DNA from: Desulfobacteraceae bacterium
GTDB taxonomy: Bacteria; Desulfobacterota; Desulfobacteria; Desulfobacterales; Desulfobacteraceae
Reading direction: 5' to 3'
Assembly (NCBI GenBank): GCA_024225635.1
Contig: JAAEMK010001005.1
Span: 21,833 to 85,832, forward strand
Length of the DNA: 64,000 nt
The notes below the pieces were generated by a model. It saw nothing but the letters and a program-made list of their open reading frames with translations, was not told the origin of the DNA and did not search any database. Made by a program: the position numbers and the translations under genes. Each line of letters starts with the position of its first letter. The first letter of the stretch is position 1. Shown in pieces: positions 17,657 through 26,855 of this stretch.

Positions 17657-19501
17657 ATGAGATCCCAAATTTTAAGCGGTGGATTGAAACAAACACTGAT
17701 GATTACAACAGTACTCTCTCTTGCTTTTTGTATCACCCTCTTGTTAATCATCATTACCAACATTCAGAGTAATCAACTGAAACAACTCAATGACCATGTT
17801 CATGGTTCCATAGAAAAGAACAATTCAGAAACAAAGGAAAAGTTTGCGACACTTGCAACCGGGGTAAGCGATAAACTGAAAACAAGTTCAAAGGAATTAT
17901 CCGACTCCCTGGCCATTGAAATCAGCAGCAAATTTAAATCCCACATCAAGGAGGTCAAGGGGGACCTGGAAACGAGCCTGAAAGAGAATGCAGCGGCATT
18001 GTCAAATTTACTGGTTCAGGTCGCGCCGTCAGCCATTGTGACAAGCAATTTCCTGGATATGATCAATTACGTCAAATCCGCTTCCTACAATAAGAATGTT
18101 GTCTATGCCATCTTTTTGAAACCGGACGGAAAGCCTTTGACACGGTATTTCAATAAGAGAAACCCCATCATCAAAAGATATTTAAAAACAGGGAAAGAAC
18201 GGAAAAAGATCGACAGGATTTTAAATGCCTCAAAGAAAGACAGCACGGTGTTTCTGCTTGAAAAACCTGTGCTAGTGGAAGAACAAAATTATGGTTCCCT
18301 GGTGCTTTGCATCAGCAAGACCGCCACAAACAATAAGATCGCTCAAATTTCTCAGGATCTCATGACTTTAAACCGTAGCATTGAGCAAAAGACAACAGCG
18401 GATCTGGCAGTTATGACTAAAACCGTTGCCGCTAAGATTGAAAAAGATCTATTTAATCTCAGAACCATTAACAGCACTGCGACAACCAATGTTTCCACCA
18501 AGGTAAAAACAATCACAACCCAGATGAAGCGTAAAATCTGGCAGGTGGTATTGGCATTGGGACTTTTGACCATAATTCTCATTATCTCCATCATGTTCAT
18601 CGTCATATCAAGGCTTTCCAGGGTTATACACAATAGCATCACAGGGCTGAACAACGATGCGGATCAGGTGTCGATCACATCCGGGATTGTGCTTTCTTCC
18701 AGCCAGTCGTTGGCGGAAGGGGCCTCGGAGCAGGCTTCATCCATTGAAGAGACCAGCGCCTCGTTGGATGAGATCGCCTCCATGACAAGGCAGAATGCCG
18801 GCAATGCCGGTCAGGCGGACCTGCTGATGAACGAAACCAACAATGTTATCAGGAAGGCCAACACCGCAATGGGTGAATTGATCACATCCATGGATGACAT
18901 TTCAGAGGCCAGCAAAGAAACGTCAATGATTGTTAAAACCATTGATGAGATTGCCTTTCAGACCAATTTACTGGCGCTGAACGCATCGGTGGAGGCGGCC
19001 CGGGCGGGTGAAGCCGGGGCCGGGTTTGCAGTTGTGGCGGATGAGGTCCGGAATCTGGCCATGCGGGCTGCCGACGCTGCCAGGAATACGTCGGACCTTA
19101 TTGAAACAACCGTAACAAAAATCATGGACGGTTCCCAGCTGGTCAACATAGCTAATGACACCTTTTCCAAGGTATCTGAAAGCGCAAAAGACGTGGGGGA
19201 ACTTGTCGGTGAAATTGCGGTAACGTCCGGGGAACAGTCCTCCGGCATAGAACAGATGAACAAAGCCGTTGCCGAGGTGGACAAAGTTGTCCAGCAAAAT
19301 GCCGCCAGTGCGGAAGAATCGGCATTGGCATCGGAAGAGCTGAATATGCAGTCCGTGCAGATGAAAGGGTATATTCGAAATCTGGTCGTTATTCTGGAAG
19401 GTTCACGGGCAAGGGTTCATAATCAGCAAATAGATCCATCCGTGGCCGGTCGAGCAAAAGAAGAGGCATCTTCAAGCCGATCCCCCATCAGCGAGAATTA
19501 G
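17657..19501 (+). CDS. Methyl-accepting chemotaxis protein, tandem copy 2
   Basis: 614 residues from the ATG at 17657 (ribosome site GGTGGAGG). Same architecture as its neighbours: two transmembrane helices, a periplasmic sensor ([20 protein letters not shown]), and a signalling hairpin with [20 protein letters not shown] and [20 protein letters not shown]. It is a close paralogue of the genes on either side; the signalling half is far more conserved than the sensor half, as expected if the copies have diverged in ligand range. The upstream frame contains a relic of the PhnD-like gene. Confidence 0.93.
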   Translation: MRSQILSGGLKQTLMITTVLSLAFCITLLLIIITNIQSNQLKQLNDHVHGSIEKNNSETKEKFATLATGVSDKLKTSSKELSDSLAIEISSKFKSHIKEVKGDLETSLKENAAALSNLLVQVAPSAIVTSNFLDMINYVKSASYNKNVVYAIFLKPDGKPLTRYFNKRNPIIKRYLKTGKERKKIDRILNASKKDSTVFLLEKPVLVEEQNYGSLVLCISKTATNNKIAQISQDLMTLNRSIEQKTTADLAVMTKTVAAKIEKDLFNLRTINSTATTNVSTKVKTITTQMKRKIWQVVLALGLLTIILIISIMFIVISRLSRVIHNSITGLNNDADQVSITSGIVLSSSQSLAEGASEQASSIEETSASLDEIASMTRQNAGNAGQADLLMNETNNVIRKANTAMGELITSMDDISEASKETSMIVKTIDEIAFQTNLLALNASVEAARAGEAGAGFAVVADEVRNLAMRAADAARNTSDLIETTVTKIMDGSQLVNIANDTFSKVSESAKDVGELVGEIAVTSGEQSSGIEQMNKAVAEVDKVVQQNAASAEESALASEELNMQSVQMKGYIRNLVVILEGSRARVHNQQIDPSVAGRAKEEASSSRSPISEN

Positions 19502-19554
19502 TCATTTTGCAATAAATCGCCAATCTTTTTTGTTGTTCAGAAGGAGGAGGTTGA

Positions 19555-21459
19555 ATGCGATCCAAACTATTAAGCGGCGGATTAAGACAAACACTGATGA
19601 TAACGACAATAATGTCCCTTGCATTGTGCATTACCATATTGTTAATCATCATTACCCAAATCCAGAGCAATCAACTTAAACAGCTGAATGACTACGTTTA
19701 TGGAGCCTTGGAAAAGAACATTTCAGACACAAATGAAAAATTTGAGACACTTGCAAACAGGGTGAACGATAAATTAAAGCACAGTTCCGGGGAATTATCG
19801 CGCTCTTTGTCCATTGAAATCAGCAAAAAAATCCAGCCCCACGTTGACGAGGTGCAGGCAGACCTGGAAGCAGACCTGAAGGAGAATGCCAATGCATTGT
19901 CTGATTTAATGGTTCAGGTCGCGCCTTCAGCCATTGTGACAAACGATTTTCTGGAACTGCTCAATTACATCAAATCCGCTTCCCACGGTGCAAACGTTGT
20001 ATATGCCATATTTTTAAAACCAAACGGCAAACCTTTGACACGGTATTTCAATAAAAAAAACCCAATCATCAAAGAGTATTTGAAAACAGGTAAGGGAAAA
20101 AATAAACTCGCCAGGATCTTGAATGCCTCAAAAAAAGATGGGACGGTATTTTTTGTTGAGAAATCCGTGATTGTGGAAGGGCGAGATTATGGAACCCTGC
20201 GGCTGTGTACCAGCAAGGCATCCACAAACGAAAAGATCGATCAGATTTCTCAAGACCTTAACAACTTAAACAAGAGCATTGAGCAAAAAACGACAACGGA
20301 TCTGGCAAGTATGGCTGAAGGCGTTGCCTCTCAGATTGAAAAAGATCTATTTGCCCTCAGATCCATTAACAACACTGCTATAAACGATATTTCCACCAAG
20401 GTAAAAGCAATCACAAATCAAATGAAGCAGAAAACAGGGCTGCTGGTATTGGCATTGGGCATCTTGACCATCATTATCATTATCGGTATCATGTTCATCG
20501 TCATATCAAGGCTTTCCAAGGTGATAAACAAGAGCATTACAGGGTTAAACAACGAGACGGATCAGGTCACAACCACATCCGGTCTTGTGCTCTCTTCCAG
20601 CCAGTTTTTGGCAGAAGGGGTTTCGGAACAGGCTTCATCCATTGAAGAGACCGGAGCCTCGCTGGAAGAAATCGCCTCCATGACCCGACAGAATGCCGAC
20701 AATGCCGGTCAGGCGGACCTGCTGATGAATGAGACCAACAATGTGATTGTAAAGGCCAATGCGGCCATGGATGAACTGATCGCATCCATGGATGAAATTT
20801 CAGAAGCCAGTAAGGAAACGTCGAAAATTGTTAAAACCATAGATGAAATTGCCTTCCAGACCAATCTACTCGCGTTGAACGCATCGGTGGAGGCGGCCCG
20901 TGCGGGTGAAGCGGGTGCGGGATTTGCGGTTGTGGCGGATGAGGTCCGGAATCTGGCCATGCGAGCTGCCGACGCGGCCAGGAATACGTCCGACCTCATT
21001 GAAACAACCGTAAAAAAAATCATGGACGGTTCCCAGTTGGTGAACATGGCCAATGAGACCTTTTCCAAAGTATCGGAAAGCGCAAAAAAAGTAGGGGACC
21101 TTGTCGGTAAAATTGCGGTAACGTCTGGGGATCAGTCCTCAGGCATAGAGCAGATAAACAGGGCCGTTGCCGAGGTGGAAAAAGTTGTTCAGCAAAATGC
21201 CGCCAATGCGGAAGAATCCGCCTCCGCATCCGAAGAGCTGAATAAACAATCCGTGCAGATGAAAGGGTATATTCGTGATCTGATCGTCATTCTGGAAGGT
21301 TCAAGGGCCGGGATTGAGAATCGGGAAAAAAAATCGGGGGAGGCGTTGGCCTCCCCCGTCAGGGAATTACATGTTCTTTCGTTTCAAGGCAATGGATATG
21401 CAGAACGCTGCCCCGCCCCAGGTGATACCCAGGCCGAACAGCATCATGATAACAGCTGA
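19555..21459 (+). CDS. Methyl-accepting chemotaxis protein, tandem copy 3
   Basis: 634 residues; ATG at 19555 behind AGGAGGAGG. Third member of the tandem family, with sensor motif [18 protein letters not shown] and tip [20 protein letters not shown]. The last 40 or so residues are unlike the other copies: the frame runs through the terminator hairpin of the opposite-strand transporter operon and then antisense through the whole MetS-like gene, ending 9 bases before that gene's start. This tail (rich in Pro, Gln, His, Asp) is probably an accidental extension after loss of the original stop codon. Confidence 0.92.
   Translation: MRSKLLSGGLRQTLMITTIMSLALCITILLIIITQIQSNQLKQLNDYVYGALEKNISDTNEKFETLANRVNDKLKHSSGELSRSLSIEISKKIQPHVDEVQADLEADLKENANALSDLMVQVAPSAIVTNDFLELLNYIKSASHGANVVYAIFLKPNGKPLTRYFNKKNPIIKEYLKTGKGKNKLARILNASKKDGTVFFVEKSVIVEGRDYGTLRLCTSKASTNEKIDQISQDLNNLNKSIEQKTTTDLASMAEGVASQIEKDLFALRSINNTAINDISTKVKAITNQMKQKTGLLVLALGILTIIIIIGIMFIVISRLSKVINKSITGLNNETDQVTTTSGLVLSSSQFLAEGVSEQASSIEETGASLEEIASMTRQNADNAGQADLLMNETNNVIVKANAAMDELIASMDEISEASKETSKIVKTIDEIAFQTNLLALNASVEAARAGEAGAGFAVVADEVRNLAMRAADAARNTSDLIETTVKKIMDGSQLVNMANETFSKVSESAKKVGDLVGKIAVTSGDQSSGIEQINRAVAEVEKVVQQNAANAEESASASEELNKQSVQMKGYIRDLIVILEGSRAGIENREKKSGEALASPVRELHVLSFQGNGYAERCPAPGDTQAEQHHDNS
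21326..21358 (-). terminator. Rho-independent terminator of the NSS transporter operon
   Basis: A 10-bp perfect stem (CGGGGGAGGC, 21335-21344, with its complement 21349-21358, loop of 4) followed on the minus strand by ATTTTTTTT (complement of 21326-21334). It lies 8 bases past the MetS-like stop codon and inside the 3' end of chemoreceptor 3 on the other strand. Confidence 0.88.
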
Positions 21460-21468
21460 TGTCTCCAT
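21367..21468 (-). CDS. metS: MetS-like small subunit of NSS transporter
   Basis: 33 residues beginning METSAVIMMLFGLG and continuing ITWGGAAFCISIALK, with a positively charged end; one transmembrane helix. This is the pattern of the MetS family, tiny membrane subunits encoded next to prokaryotic neurotransmitter:sodium symporters (first known from the methionine/alanine importer MetPS). A ribosome site AAGGAGAG (complement of 21474-21481) precedes it, and it starts 16 nt after the transporter stop codon. It is short enough to be missed by most gene callers and lies entirely within the antisense of chemoreceptor 3's tail and the gap beyond it. Confidence 0.85.
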   Translation of the reverse strand: METSAVIMMLFGLGITWGGAAFCISIALKRKNM

Positions 21469-21484
21469 GTTGACTCTCCTTAAC

Positions 21485-22987
21485 TTAGCGGTTTGATTCA
21501 ACAGGGCTTTTTGCTGCGCCCTTTCCCATTAACGTGGTTGTCTGGAGAAGAAATCCGATCACCACAACCATCACAACGACAAACCACCCAAAGTAGAAGA
21601 GCGCATCCGCAGGATAGTCTCCATAGGGCACCCGGATATCTTCGATAAGTTTGGCAACGCTGATATAACCCAGGACCAGGGGAGTTACGAACTTCAGACA
21701 GAAGAGCCACCAGTTGCCCACGGCAAAATCCGAGGTACGGTTGATGTGCTTCTGGAAGGTTTCGAGCTTGCAGAACCATGCCAGCATGATGATCTCCACA
21801 AGGCCTGCCGTAAGGACACCGAAATTGTTGATAAAATGATCGACAATATCAAGAATATAGAGACCGCTGTTGGTGGCGAAGATCGTTCCGGTGAACAAGC
21901 CGAGGAGACAATAGATGGTCACGGCTTTTTTCCGGTTCAGGTCAAACTTGCCCATGAGGGAAGCAACACAGGTCTCGCAGATGGAGATGTGGGAACTCAG
22001 GCCCGCAAAGATCAGGGCCGTGAAGAAGAGGGTTCCGAAAAACACGGGACTTGGCAGATAGTTGATCGCCTTGGGAATGGTCACAAAGGCGAGGCCAACA
22101 CCGGATTTGACAACCTTGTCCACGCCCACACCCTGGTTCAACGCCATGTTGCCGAGAACTGAAAAGACCAGGATTCCAGAGATGATGCTGAAACCGCAGT
22201 TTGCAAAGGCAGTGATAAAGGCGTTGTTGTTGATGTCCGACTCCTTGGGCAGATAGCTCGAATAGGTGAGCATGATGGCAAAACCGATGCTCAACGAGTA
22301 GAAAAGCTGGCCATAGGCCGCAACCCAGACGTTGATATCGAGAAGGGCCTTGAAATCAGGCTTGAACAACCAGTTGAGTCCCTCGTGGGAACCGGGCAGG
22401 GTAACGGCCCTGACCGTGATGATGAGAACCATGACGAACAGGATGGGCATGAAGATCTTGCTGGCGGTCTCGATGCCTTTTTTGACACCCTTGAAAAGCA
22501 CAAACCAGCAGATGCCCCAGGCCGCAACAACAGAGGCGAATATGGGCCAGCGGATGCCGCCCACATTCAGGGGGCCGTCCGAAAGCGCCAGGAACTCCTT
22601 AAAGAAGAAATCCCCGGTATCCGCACCCCAGCCCTGGTTAAAGGCAAGAAAGAGATAGGAAATGGACCAGCCGACAACGGCGACATAGTAAATGGAGATG
22701 ACAAAACAGACCAGCACCTGCCACCATCCGACCCACTCCCACCGCTTGGACAGTTTTGCAAAGATCTGGGGCGCCGACCCCCGGTACTTGTGACCTGCAC
22801 CGAATTCAAGGATCAAAAATGGAATACCAGCGGTAAGCATTGCAAAAAGGTAGGGCACAAAAAACGCGCCGCCCCCGTTTTCATAGGCCACATAGGGAAA
22901 ACGCCAGATGTTGCCAAGGCCGATGGCAGATCCGATGGCGGCCAGTACAAAACCGACTCGAGTTCCCCATTGTTCTCGTTGTTGCAT
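21485..22987 (-). CDS. Sodium-dependent transporter, NSS (SNF) family
   Basis: 500 residues, about 12 hydrophobic segments. The N-terminus WGTRVGFVLAAIGSAIGLGN followed by IWRFPYVAYENGGGAF is the NSS signature around helix 1 and the first sodium site; the segment MLTAGIPFLILEFGAGH follows. Bacterial NSS proteins import amino acids with sodium. The adjacent MetS-like gene suggests a MetP-type importer for methionine, alanine or a related amino acid, but substrate residues cannot be assigned from sequence alone. Ribosome site AGGAGG precedes the start. The 286-base gap upstream (22988-23273) has no supported gene. Confidence 0.92.
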   Translation of the reverse strand: MQQREQWGTRVGFVLAAIGSAIGLGNIWRFPYVAYENGGGAFFVPYLFAMLTAGIPFLILEFGAGHKYRGSAPQIFAKLSKRWEWVGWWQVLVCFVISIYYVAVVGWSISYLFLAFNQGWGADTGDFFFKEFLALSDGPLNVGGIRWPIFASVVAAWGICWFVLFKGVKKGIETASKIFMPILFVMVLIITVRAVTLPGSHEGLNWLFKPDFKALLDINVWVAAYGQLFYSLSIGFAIMLTYSSYLPKESDINNNAFITAFANCGFSIISGILVFSVLGNMALNQGVGVDKVVKSGVGLAFVTIPKAINYLPSPVFFGTLFFTALIFAGLSSHISICETCVASLMGKFDLNRKKAVTIYCLLGLFTGTIFATNSGLYILDIVDHFINNFGVLTAGLVEIIMLAWFCKLETFQKHINRTSDFAVGNWWLFCLKFVTPLVLGYISVAKLIEDIRVPYGDYPADALFYFGWFVVVMVVVIGFLLQTTTLMGKGAAKSPVESNR

Positions 22988-23273
22988 TTAAACCTCCTGT
23001 TAAAAAAAAGATAAACAAAACAATAGGCTATACCGGATTTCTGACCGGGTGTCAAAAAATAAATGTAATTTTTTTGAACAATTTAAGGCAATTGCCCGGG
23101 GAAAGGAGTTTTCGGAATCCCAACGGCTCCCTTGGCGGATAGTAGGAAATGGAGGTCCTACAGCTTCAAAACGGTGTTCAGCTGCTCTGTGGCATACATC
23201 TCTTTCAGCTGGGACCGAAACCCTTTGTCCGGCCCCCCTCGAACGGGACGAAGACAGAAAAAGCAGGACTGCA

Positions 23274-23579
23274 TCAGCACCAGAGGCGAAAAACCGATGC
23301 CGCGGCCGCACCGGTCACCATGGCAAGGAGGGAATTGCCTGTGGCGGCCATGACGGCCCCCGCCATGGCAACGGCCAATCGGAAAATCCAGTCCCCGGAG
23401 GCGATTACCGGTACCAGGAGCGCCACAATGACCGATCCGGACAAAGCGTGGCAAAATATCTCCAACCGCCGGCTCCGGCCCGCCCGGGCCATGATGAACA
23501 CCCCGGAGATCCGGGTGAGATAGGTTACGATCGTCATGACCGCCACCGCTGCCATGGGTGCGACATCAAAGGGTATCAT
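23274..23579 (-). CDS. azlD: Branched-chain amino-acid exporter small subunit, AzlD
   Basis: 101 residues from the ATG at 23579, which overlaps the end of azlC by 14 bases; a longer frame upstream is only the azlC shadow. Hydrophobic with AVAVMTIVTYLTRISGVFIM near the start, the conserved AzlD T-Y-x-x-R segment, and a C-terminal GNSLLAMVTGAAAAS helix. AzlC and AzlD together form an exporter for branched-chain amino acids or their analogues (BrnFE type). Confidence 0.88.
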   Translation of the reverse strand: MIPFDVAPMAAVAVMTIVTYLTRISGVFIMARAGRSRRLEIFCHALSGSVIVALLVPVIASGDWIFRLAVAMAGAVMAATGNSLLAMVTGAAAASVFRLWC

Positions 23580-24270
23580 GGAGCACCCCCGCGATTCCGC
23601 CGGCCAGGGCGCCGGCAATGATGTGCCAGTTGCCTTCGACCATAAATGAGATGGCAAGCGAAACCATGGCCGCCGTGGCCCAGGGAAGCAAAATGCCCTT
23701 TTGTTTCCCCATGCCCATGAGCACGGTGACAAAAAAGACCGGCATCAGGAGATCCAGGCCCAGTCGTTCCGGCGCGATCACAAAACCGGTGAAACAAGCC
23801 CCCAGACCGGTGCCCGCCACCCAGGTGAACCACAACAGCAGACCGCTGCCCAAAAGGATGCCCACATCCCGCTCCCCCTTTCCATAGGCGTCCATGGAGA
23901 CGGCCCAGTTGGCATCGCTCAAAACCGGTGTGATCATGGCGATCCTGTGGGCGGGCAGCCTGCCGATCCAGGGATGAAGCGATGCCCCCATGATGATGTT
24001 CCGGGCGTTCACCGCAAACAGGGTGAGCACCAGGGGAATCAGCGGAATCCGGCTCGACCAGAGATCAAGGACGGCAAACTGGGCCGCACCGGCAAAAACC
24101 AGGGCACTCATCAAAAGCGAGGTCGAAGGATCGATTCCCGCCTCCCCGGCAGACACCCCAAAGGTGATGCCAAAGGGCAAGACGGCAACGGCCACCGGCC
24201 AGATCGCCCTTGCGCCCCTGGCTGCGCCCGCCATGGTGCAGGTCACCTCCTGTTCAAGAAAACGGCTCAT
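23566..24270 (-). CDS. azlC: Branched-chain amino-acid exporter large subunit, AzlC
   Basis: 234 residues, polytopic. Family motifs: ARAIWPVAVAVLPFGITFGV near the start, LLMSALVFAGAAQFAVLDLW, and FAVNARNIIMGASLHPW. A good ribosome site (AGGAGG) precedes 24270. It shares an intergenic region with the divergent CGNR regulator gene, which is a likely controller. Confidence 0.92.
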   Translation of the reverse strand: MSRFLEQEVTCTMAGAARGARAIWPVAVAVLPFGITFGVSAGEAGIDPSTSLLMSALVFAGAAQFAVLDLWSSRIPLIPLVLTLFAVNARNIIMGASLHPWIGRLPAHRIAMITPVLSDANWAVSMDAYGKGERDVGILLGSGLLLWFTWVAGTGLGACFTGFVIAPERLGLDLLMPVFFVTVLMGMGKQKGILLPWATAAMVSLAISFMVEGNWHIIAGALAGGIAGVLHDTL

Positions 24271-24315
24271 CCATTCCTCCTTTCAGTTAAGGGTTGAGTT
24301 GTACGGCCAATGCTG

Positions 24316-24337
24316 TATAACCGTTATGGTGGTTATA
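24316..24337. promoter_or_regulatory. Candidate operator between azlCD and the CGNR gene
   Basis: TATAACC (24316-24322) and GGTTATA (24331-24337), a perfect 7-bp inverted repeat with an 8-base spacer, centred in the short divergent intergenic region. It is well placed to bind a dimeric regulator such as the adjacent CGNR protein. Confidence 0.45.
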
Positions 24338-24378
24338 TACATTAAACAGAAAGACTGTCAACCCGAATGGTGGTTAGA

Positions 24379-24975
24379 ATGTGCGATTTACACAACAAAG
24401 TACCGGCGATCAAGGAGATCGCCCTTGTGGGAGGCCGTCTGTGCCTCGATTTTATCAACACGGCCAACTGGATCGACAACGAGCCCGTGGATGACCGGTT
24501 GGGCGATTATTCCCAGGTATTGGCCTGGGGATGCCGGGTCGGCCTGATCCATCTCGACAAGGCCCGGATTCCGGCCTGCCAGGCCCCGGACCCGGGAATG
24601 GAACGGCTGCGCCAATTCCGGCGCCATTTGAGACAGCTCTTTGTTTCCGAACAAGGGCCGGAACCTGCAACACTTGCCCTGTTCAACCAGCGCCTCAGCA
24701 AGACCGGAGAACTTGCCATGACATCGGCGAGAAACCGGCTCTGCTTCGATTACCGGGACCATGATCTCTCCTGGCTGGAGTCGCCGGTTGCCTATTCCGC
24801 TGCCGAACTGTTGATCTCGCCTTTGAAAAAACGGGTCAAGCAGTGCCCGGGAACCCGCTGCGGCTGGCTTTTCCTGGACAACAGCCCAAACAACCGCCGC
24901 CGCTGGTGCTCCATGGCGACCTGCGGCAACAAACACAAGGCCCGGCAGTTTTACGGCCGCAAAAAGGCAAAATAG
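24379..24975 (+). CDS. CGNR zinc-finger (ABATE domain) transcriptional regulator
   Basis: 198 residues from ATG 24379 (GGTGG seven bases upstream); ATG 24367 is an alternative adding four residues. N-terminal ABATE-domain motif GGRLCLDFINTANW, and C-terminal zinc-binding CGNR motif: C-P-x-x-x-C-G-W-L-F-L-D, then RRRWCSMATCGNKHKARQFY. The four cysteines for zinc are intact. Family members are stress-responsive or metabolite-responsive DNA-binding proteins. Divergent from azlCD, with an inverted repeat between them, so it probably regulates that exporter. It converges on the LysR gene with only 6 bases between stops. Confidence 0.88.
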   Translation: MCDLHNKVPAIKEIALVGGRLCLDFINTANWIDNEPVDDRLGDYSQVLAWGCRVGLIHLDKARIPACQAPDPGMERLRQFRRHLRQLFVSEQGPEPATLALFNQRLSKTGELAMTSARNRLCFDYRDHDLSWLESPVAYSAAELLISPLKKRVKQCPGTRCGWLFLDNSPNNRRRWCSMATCGNKHKARQFYGRKKAK

Positions 24976-24981
24976 CCCCCC

Positions 24982-25863
24982 TCATGCCATGGCCTTGACA
25001 AATGCATGGGCCAACCAGTTTGCGGCAGGGCCGAGGCGCCGTCCCTTTTCATGCACCAGGTAGATACCTGCGGTAAAGGTGCTGTTGCCGAACACCACGG
25101 GCAGTTTGACCAGGCGGCCCGCCTTAAGATCATCCCGGATCTGGTATTCGGCAAGGGCCCCCCACCCCTCCCCCCTCAGTATAAGTTCCCTCACGATCTG
25201 GCTGTTTTCAAAATGCCAGACCCGGTTCCCAAAGAGATAGGCCTCGGATTCACGTCCCCCTCCCCTGCCGACCGGCGCCAGCTGGAGATGGGGCGCAAGA
25301 TCCTCCCGGGACACCCGGGCAAGCCGGGCCAGGGGATGGGCGGCTGCCGCCACGATGATGAACTCCAGGTGCCCAAGATGCCGCCAGTCGCACCGGCCGT
25401 CCGGGTCTCCGGCCGGAACCTCGATCCCAAGATCGGCACGGCCCTTTGCCACCAGATGACTGATGTCGCCCATGACGCCGGTCAACAACTCCAGTTCCGT
25501 TGCCGGAAACCGGGGGTTGAACCGCCCCAGGAGATCCGCCACCAGGGCCGTCGGCACCAGCTCATCACAGGCGACCCTCAACCGGGGTTCCACCCCGCCC
25601 GCGATGATATCGGCATGATCGGTCAGGGCTTTTAAACGGTCGATGATCTGCCGGGATTCCCGGAGCAAGGTCTCCCCTTCCGGTGTCAGTGTGGGATATT
25701 TGCCGCTCCGGTCGAAAAGCGTCAGTCCAAGATCAATCTCCAGATTTCCAATGGCCGTGCTGACCCGGCTCTGGGCTTTGCCCATGCGGCGGGCAGCAGC
25801 CGAGAAAGAACCGGCATCCGCTGCTGTCACAAACGCTTCCAGATGTTCCAGGGATATCCCCAT
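24982..25863 (-). CDS. LysR-type transcriptional regulator
   Basis: 293 residues from ATG 25863, preceded by GGAGAGGAGG; the longer frame to 25983 adds 40 unlikely residues. N-terminal winged helix-turn-helix LEHLEAFVTAADAGSFSAAA then RRMGKAQSRVSTAIGNLEID (residues about 5-60), followed by the two-lobed effector domain. It is divergent from the PACE efflux gene about 200 bases away. In Acinetobacter the PACE pump AceI is activated by the LysR protein AceR, so a similar pairing is likely here. Confidence 0.9.
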   Translation of the reverse strand: MGISLEHLEAFVTAADAGSFSAAARRMGKAQSRVSTAIGNLEIDLGLTLFDRSGKYPTLTPEGETLLRESRQIIDRLKALTDHADIIAGGVEPRLRVACDELVPTALVADLLGRFNPRFPATELELLTGVMGDISHLVAKGRADLGIEVPAGDPDGRCDWRHLGHLEFIIVAAAAHPLARLARVSREDLAPHLQLAPVGRGGGRESEAYLFGNRVWHFENSQIVRELILRGEGWGALAEYQIRDDLKAGRLVKLPVVFGNSTFTAGIYLVHEKGRRLGPAANWLAHAFVKAMA

Positions 25864-26066
25864 GGATTCACCTCCTCTCCCCATGTTTTCAAACCAGCGC
25901 CGGCAATTGACCGGCGACCTATCCGCTTTCCGGATAGTACCAAACTTTATTCCATCCGGAAAATAGAATAAAAGAGGAAACAAATGCCGCCGCCCCGCAA
26001 AGGAAACGAGCCTTGGCGAAAATGTGGTTCAAACAAAAAACACAACCTGACAAAGGAGCTTTTACC

Positions 26067-26495
26067 ATGCGAACCCATAAGGACAGATTACGCCACACCA
26101 TTCTCTTTGAGTGCATCCTTCTTTCCATATGTATCCCTTTTCTTTCCTGGGTCCTTCACCAGCCCGCCGGCCACATAGGCGCTTTAAGCGTGATGCTCAG
26201 CCTCGCCGCCATGGGCTGGAACTATGTTTACAACCTGCTCTTCGACCACGGCTTGATACGGCTGGGCAAGCCCCTCTATCCCCGGTCATTGCCGCTGCGG
26301 ATCATCCATGCCTGCCTTTTCGAACTGGGACTGCTGATTGTGACCATTCCAGGGGTGATGTACTGGATGAACTACACCCTGCTCCAGGCCTTTGCGCTGG
26401 ATCTCGCCTTTGTGCTGATGGTGCCGGTGTATACGGTCATTTTCAACGGCTGTTACGACAAAATCTTTCCGGTACCGGCATTGCAGACCAATTAG
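26067..26495 (+). CDS. PACE-family efflux transporter
   Basis: 142 residues from ATG 26067 (ribosome site AAAGGAG); a frame to 26013 adds 18 residues. Four transmembrane helices in two BTP repeats: RLRHTILFECILLSICIPF ... MGWNYVYNLLFDHGL, then LRIIHACLFELGLLIVTIP ... ALDLAFVLMVPVYTVIFN. The conserved glutamates after F (FE), the W-N-x-x-Y-N-x-x-F-D and R-x-x-H-A segments are hallmark PACE residues. These proton-driven pumps export biocides such as chlorhexidine and short diamines. Divergent LysR regulator next door. Confidence 0.9.
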   Translation: MRTHKDRLRHTILFECILLSICIPFLSWVLHQPAGHIGALSVMLSLAAMGWNYVYNLLFDHGLIRLGKPLYPRSLPLRIIHACLFELGLLIVTIPGVMYWMNYTLLQAFALDLAFVLMVPVYTVIFNGCYDKIFPVPALQTN

Positions 26496-26855
26496 GAAGT
26501 CCGCCTATCTTGATATACAGTTATAAACGCGTTCATGCCAACATTCCTGGGACGACTGGCATATAAGCTGTATTTTAAAATCAGCCAACTCCCTTAACAC
26601 CCGGGATTTCCCCGGTACCCGCGTTGCAGCCCGATTAACTGCCGGACGACATTGGCGACCAATGTAAGCGCCTGATGGAATCCGGCATGGCACCCGTTCC
26701 CCCTGTTCACCCACCATCACATAACAACAGCCCACGGTAGGCCGCTTCCAATCAGGAACGCCCCTGAACATATTCTTTTTGACAGAGCCCCCCAACCGGT
26801 TATATGCTTGCAGCAATGATAAAAACGTGAACGAGCGCAAAGACAGGAGCACACC
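26496..26855 (+). other. Intergenic region before ercA-like gene
   Basis: 360 bases without a credible gene; minus-strand frames here are shadows. It contains one candidate promoter (26779-26806) and otherwise nothing I can support. Confidence 0.5.
26779..26806 (+). promoter_or_regulatory. Candidate promoter for the ErcA-kinase pair
   Basis: TTGACA (26779-26784), 16-base spacer, TATATG (26801-26806). It would start transcription about 45 bases before the dehydrogenase start codon. Confidence 0.42.

Noticed and set aside
23158-23273. Minus-strand stretch reading FRSQLKEMYATEQLNTVLKL before a stop, downstream of azlD
   Set aside because: It looks mildly protein-like and might be the tail of a lost gene, but the frame upstream is only azlD shadow and no family is recognisable.
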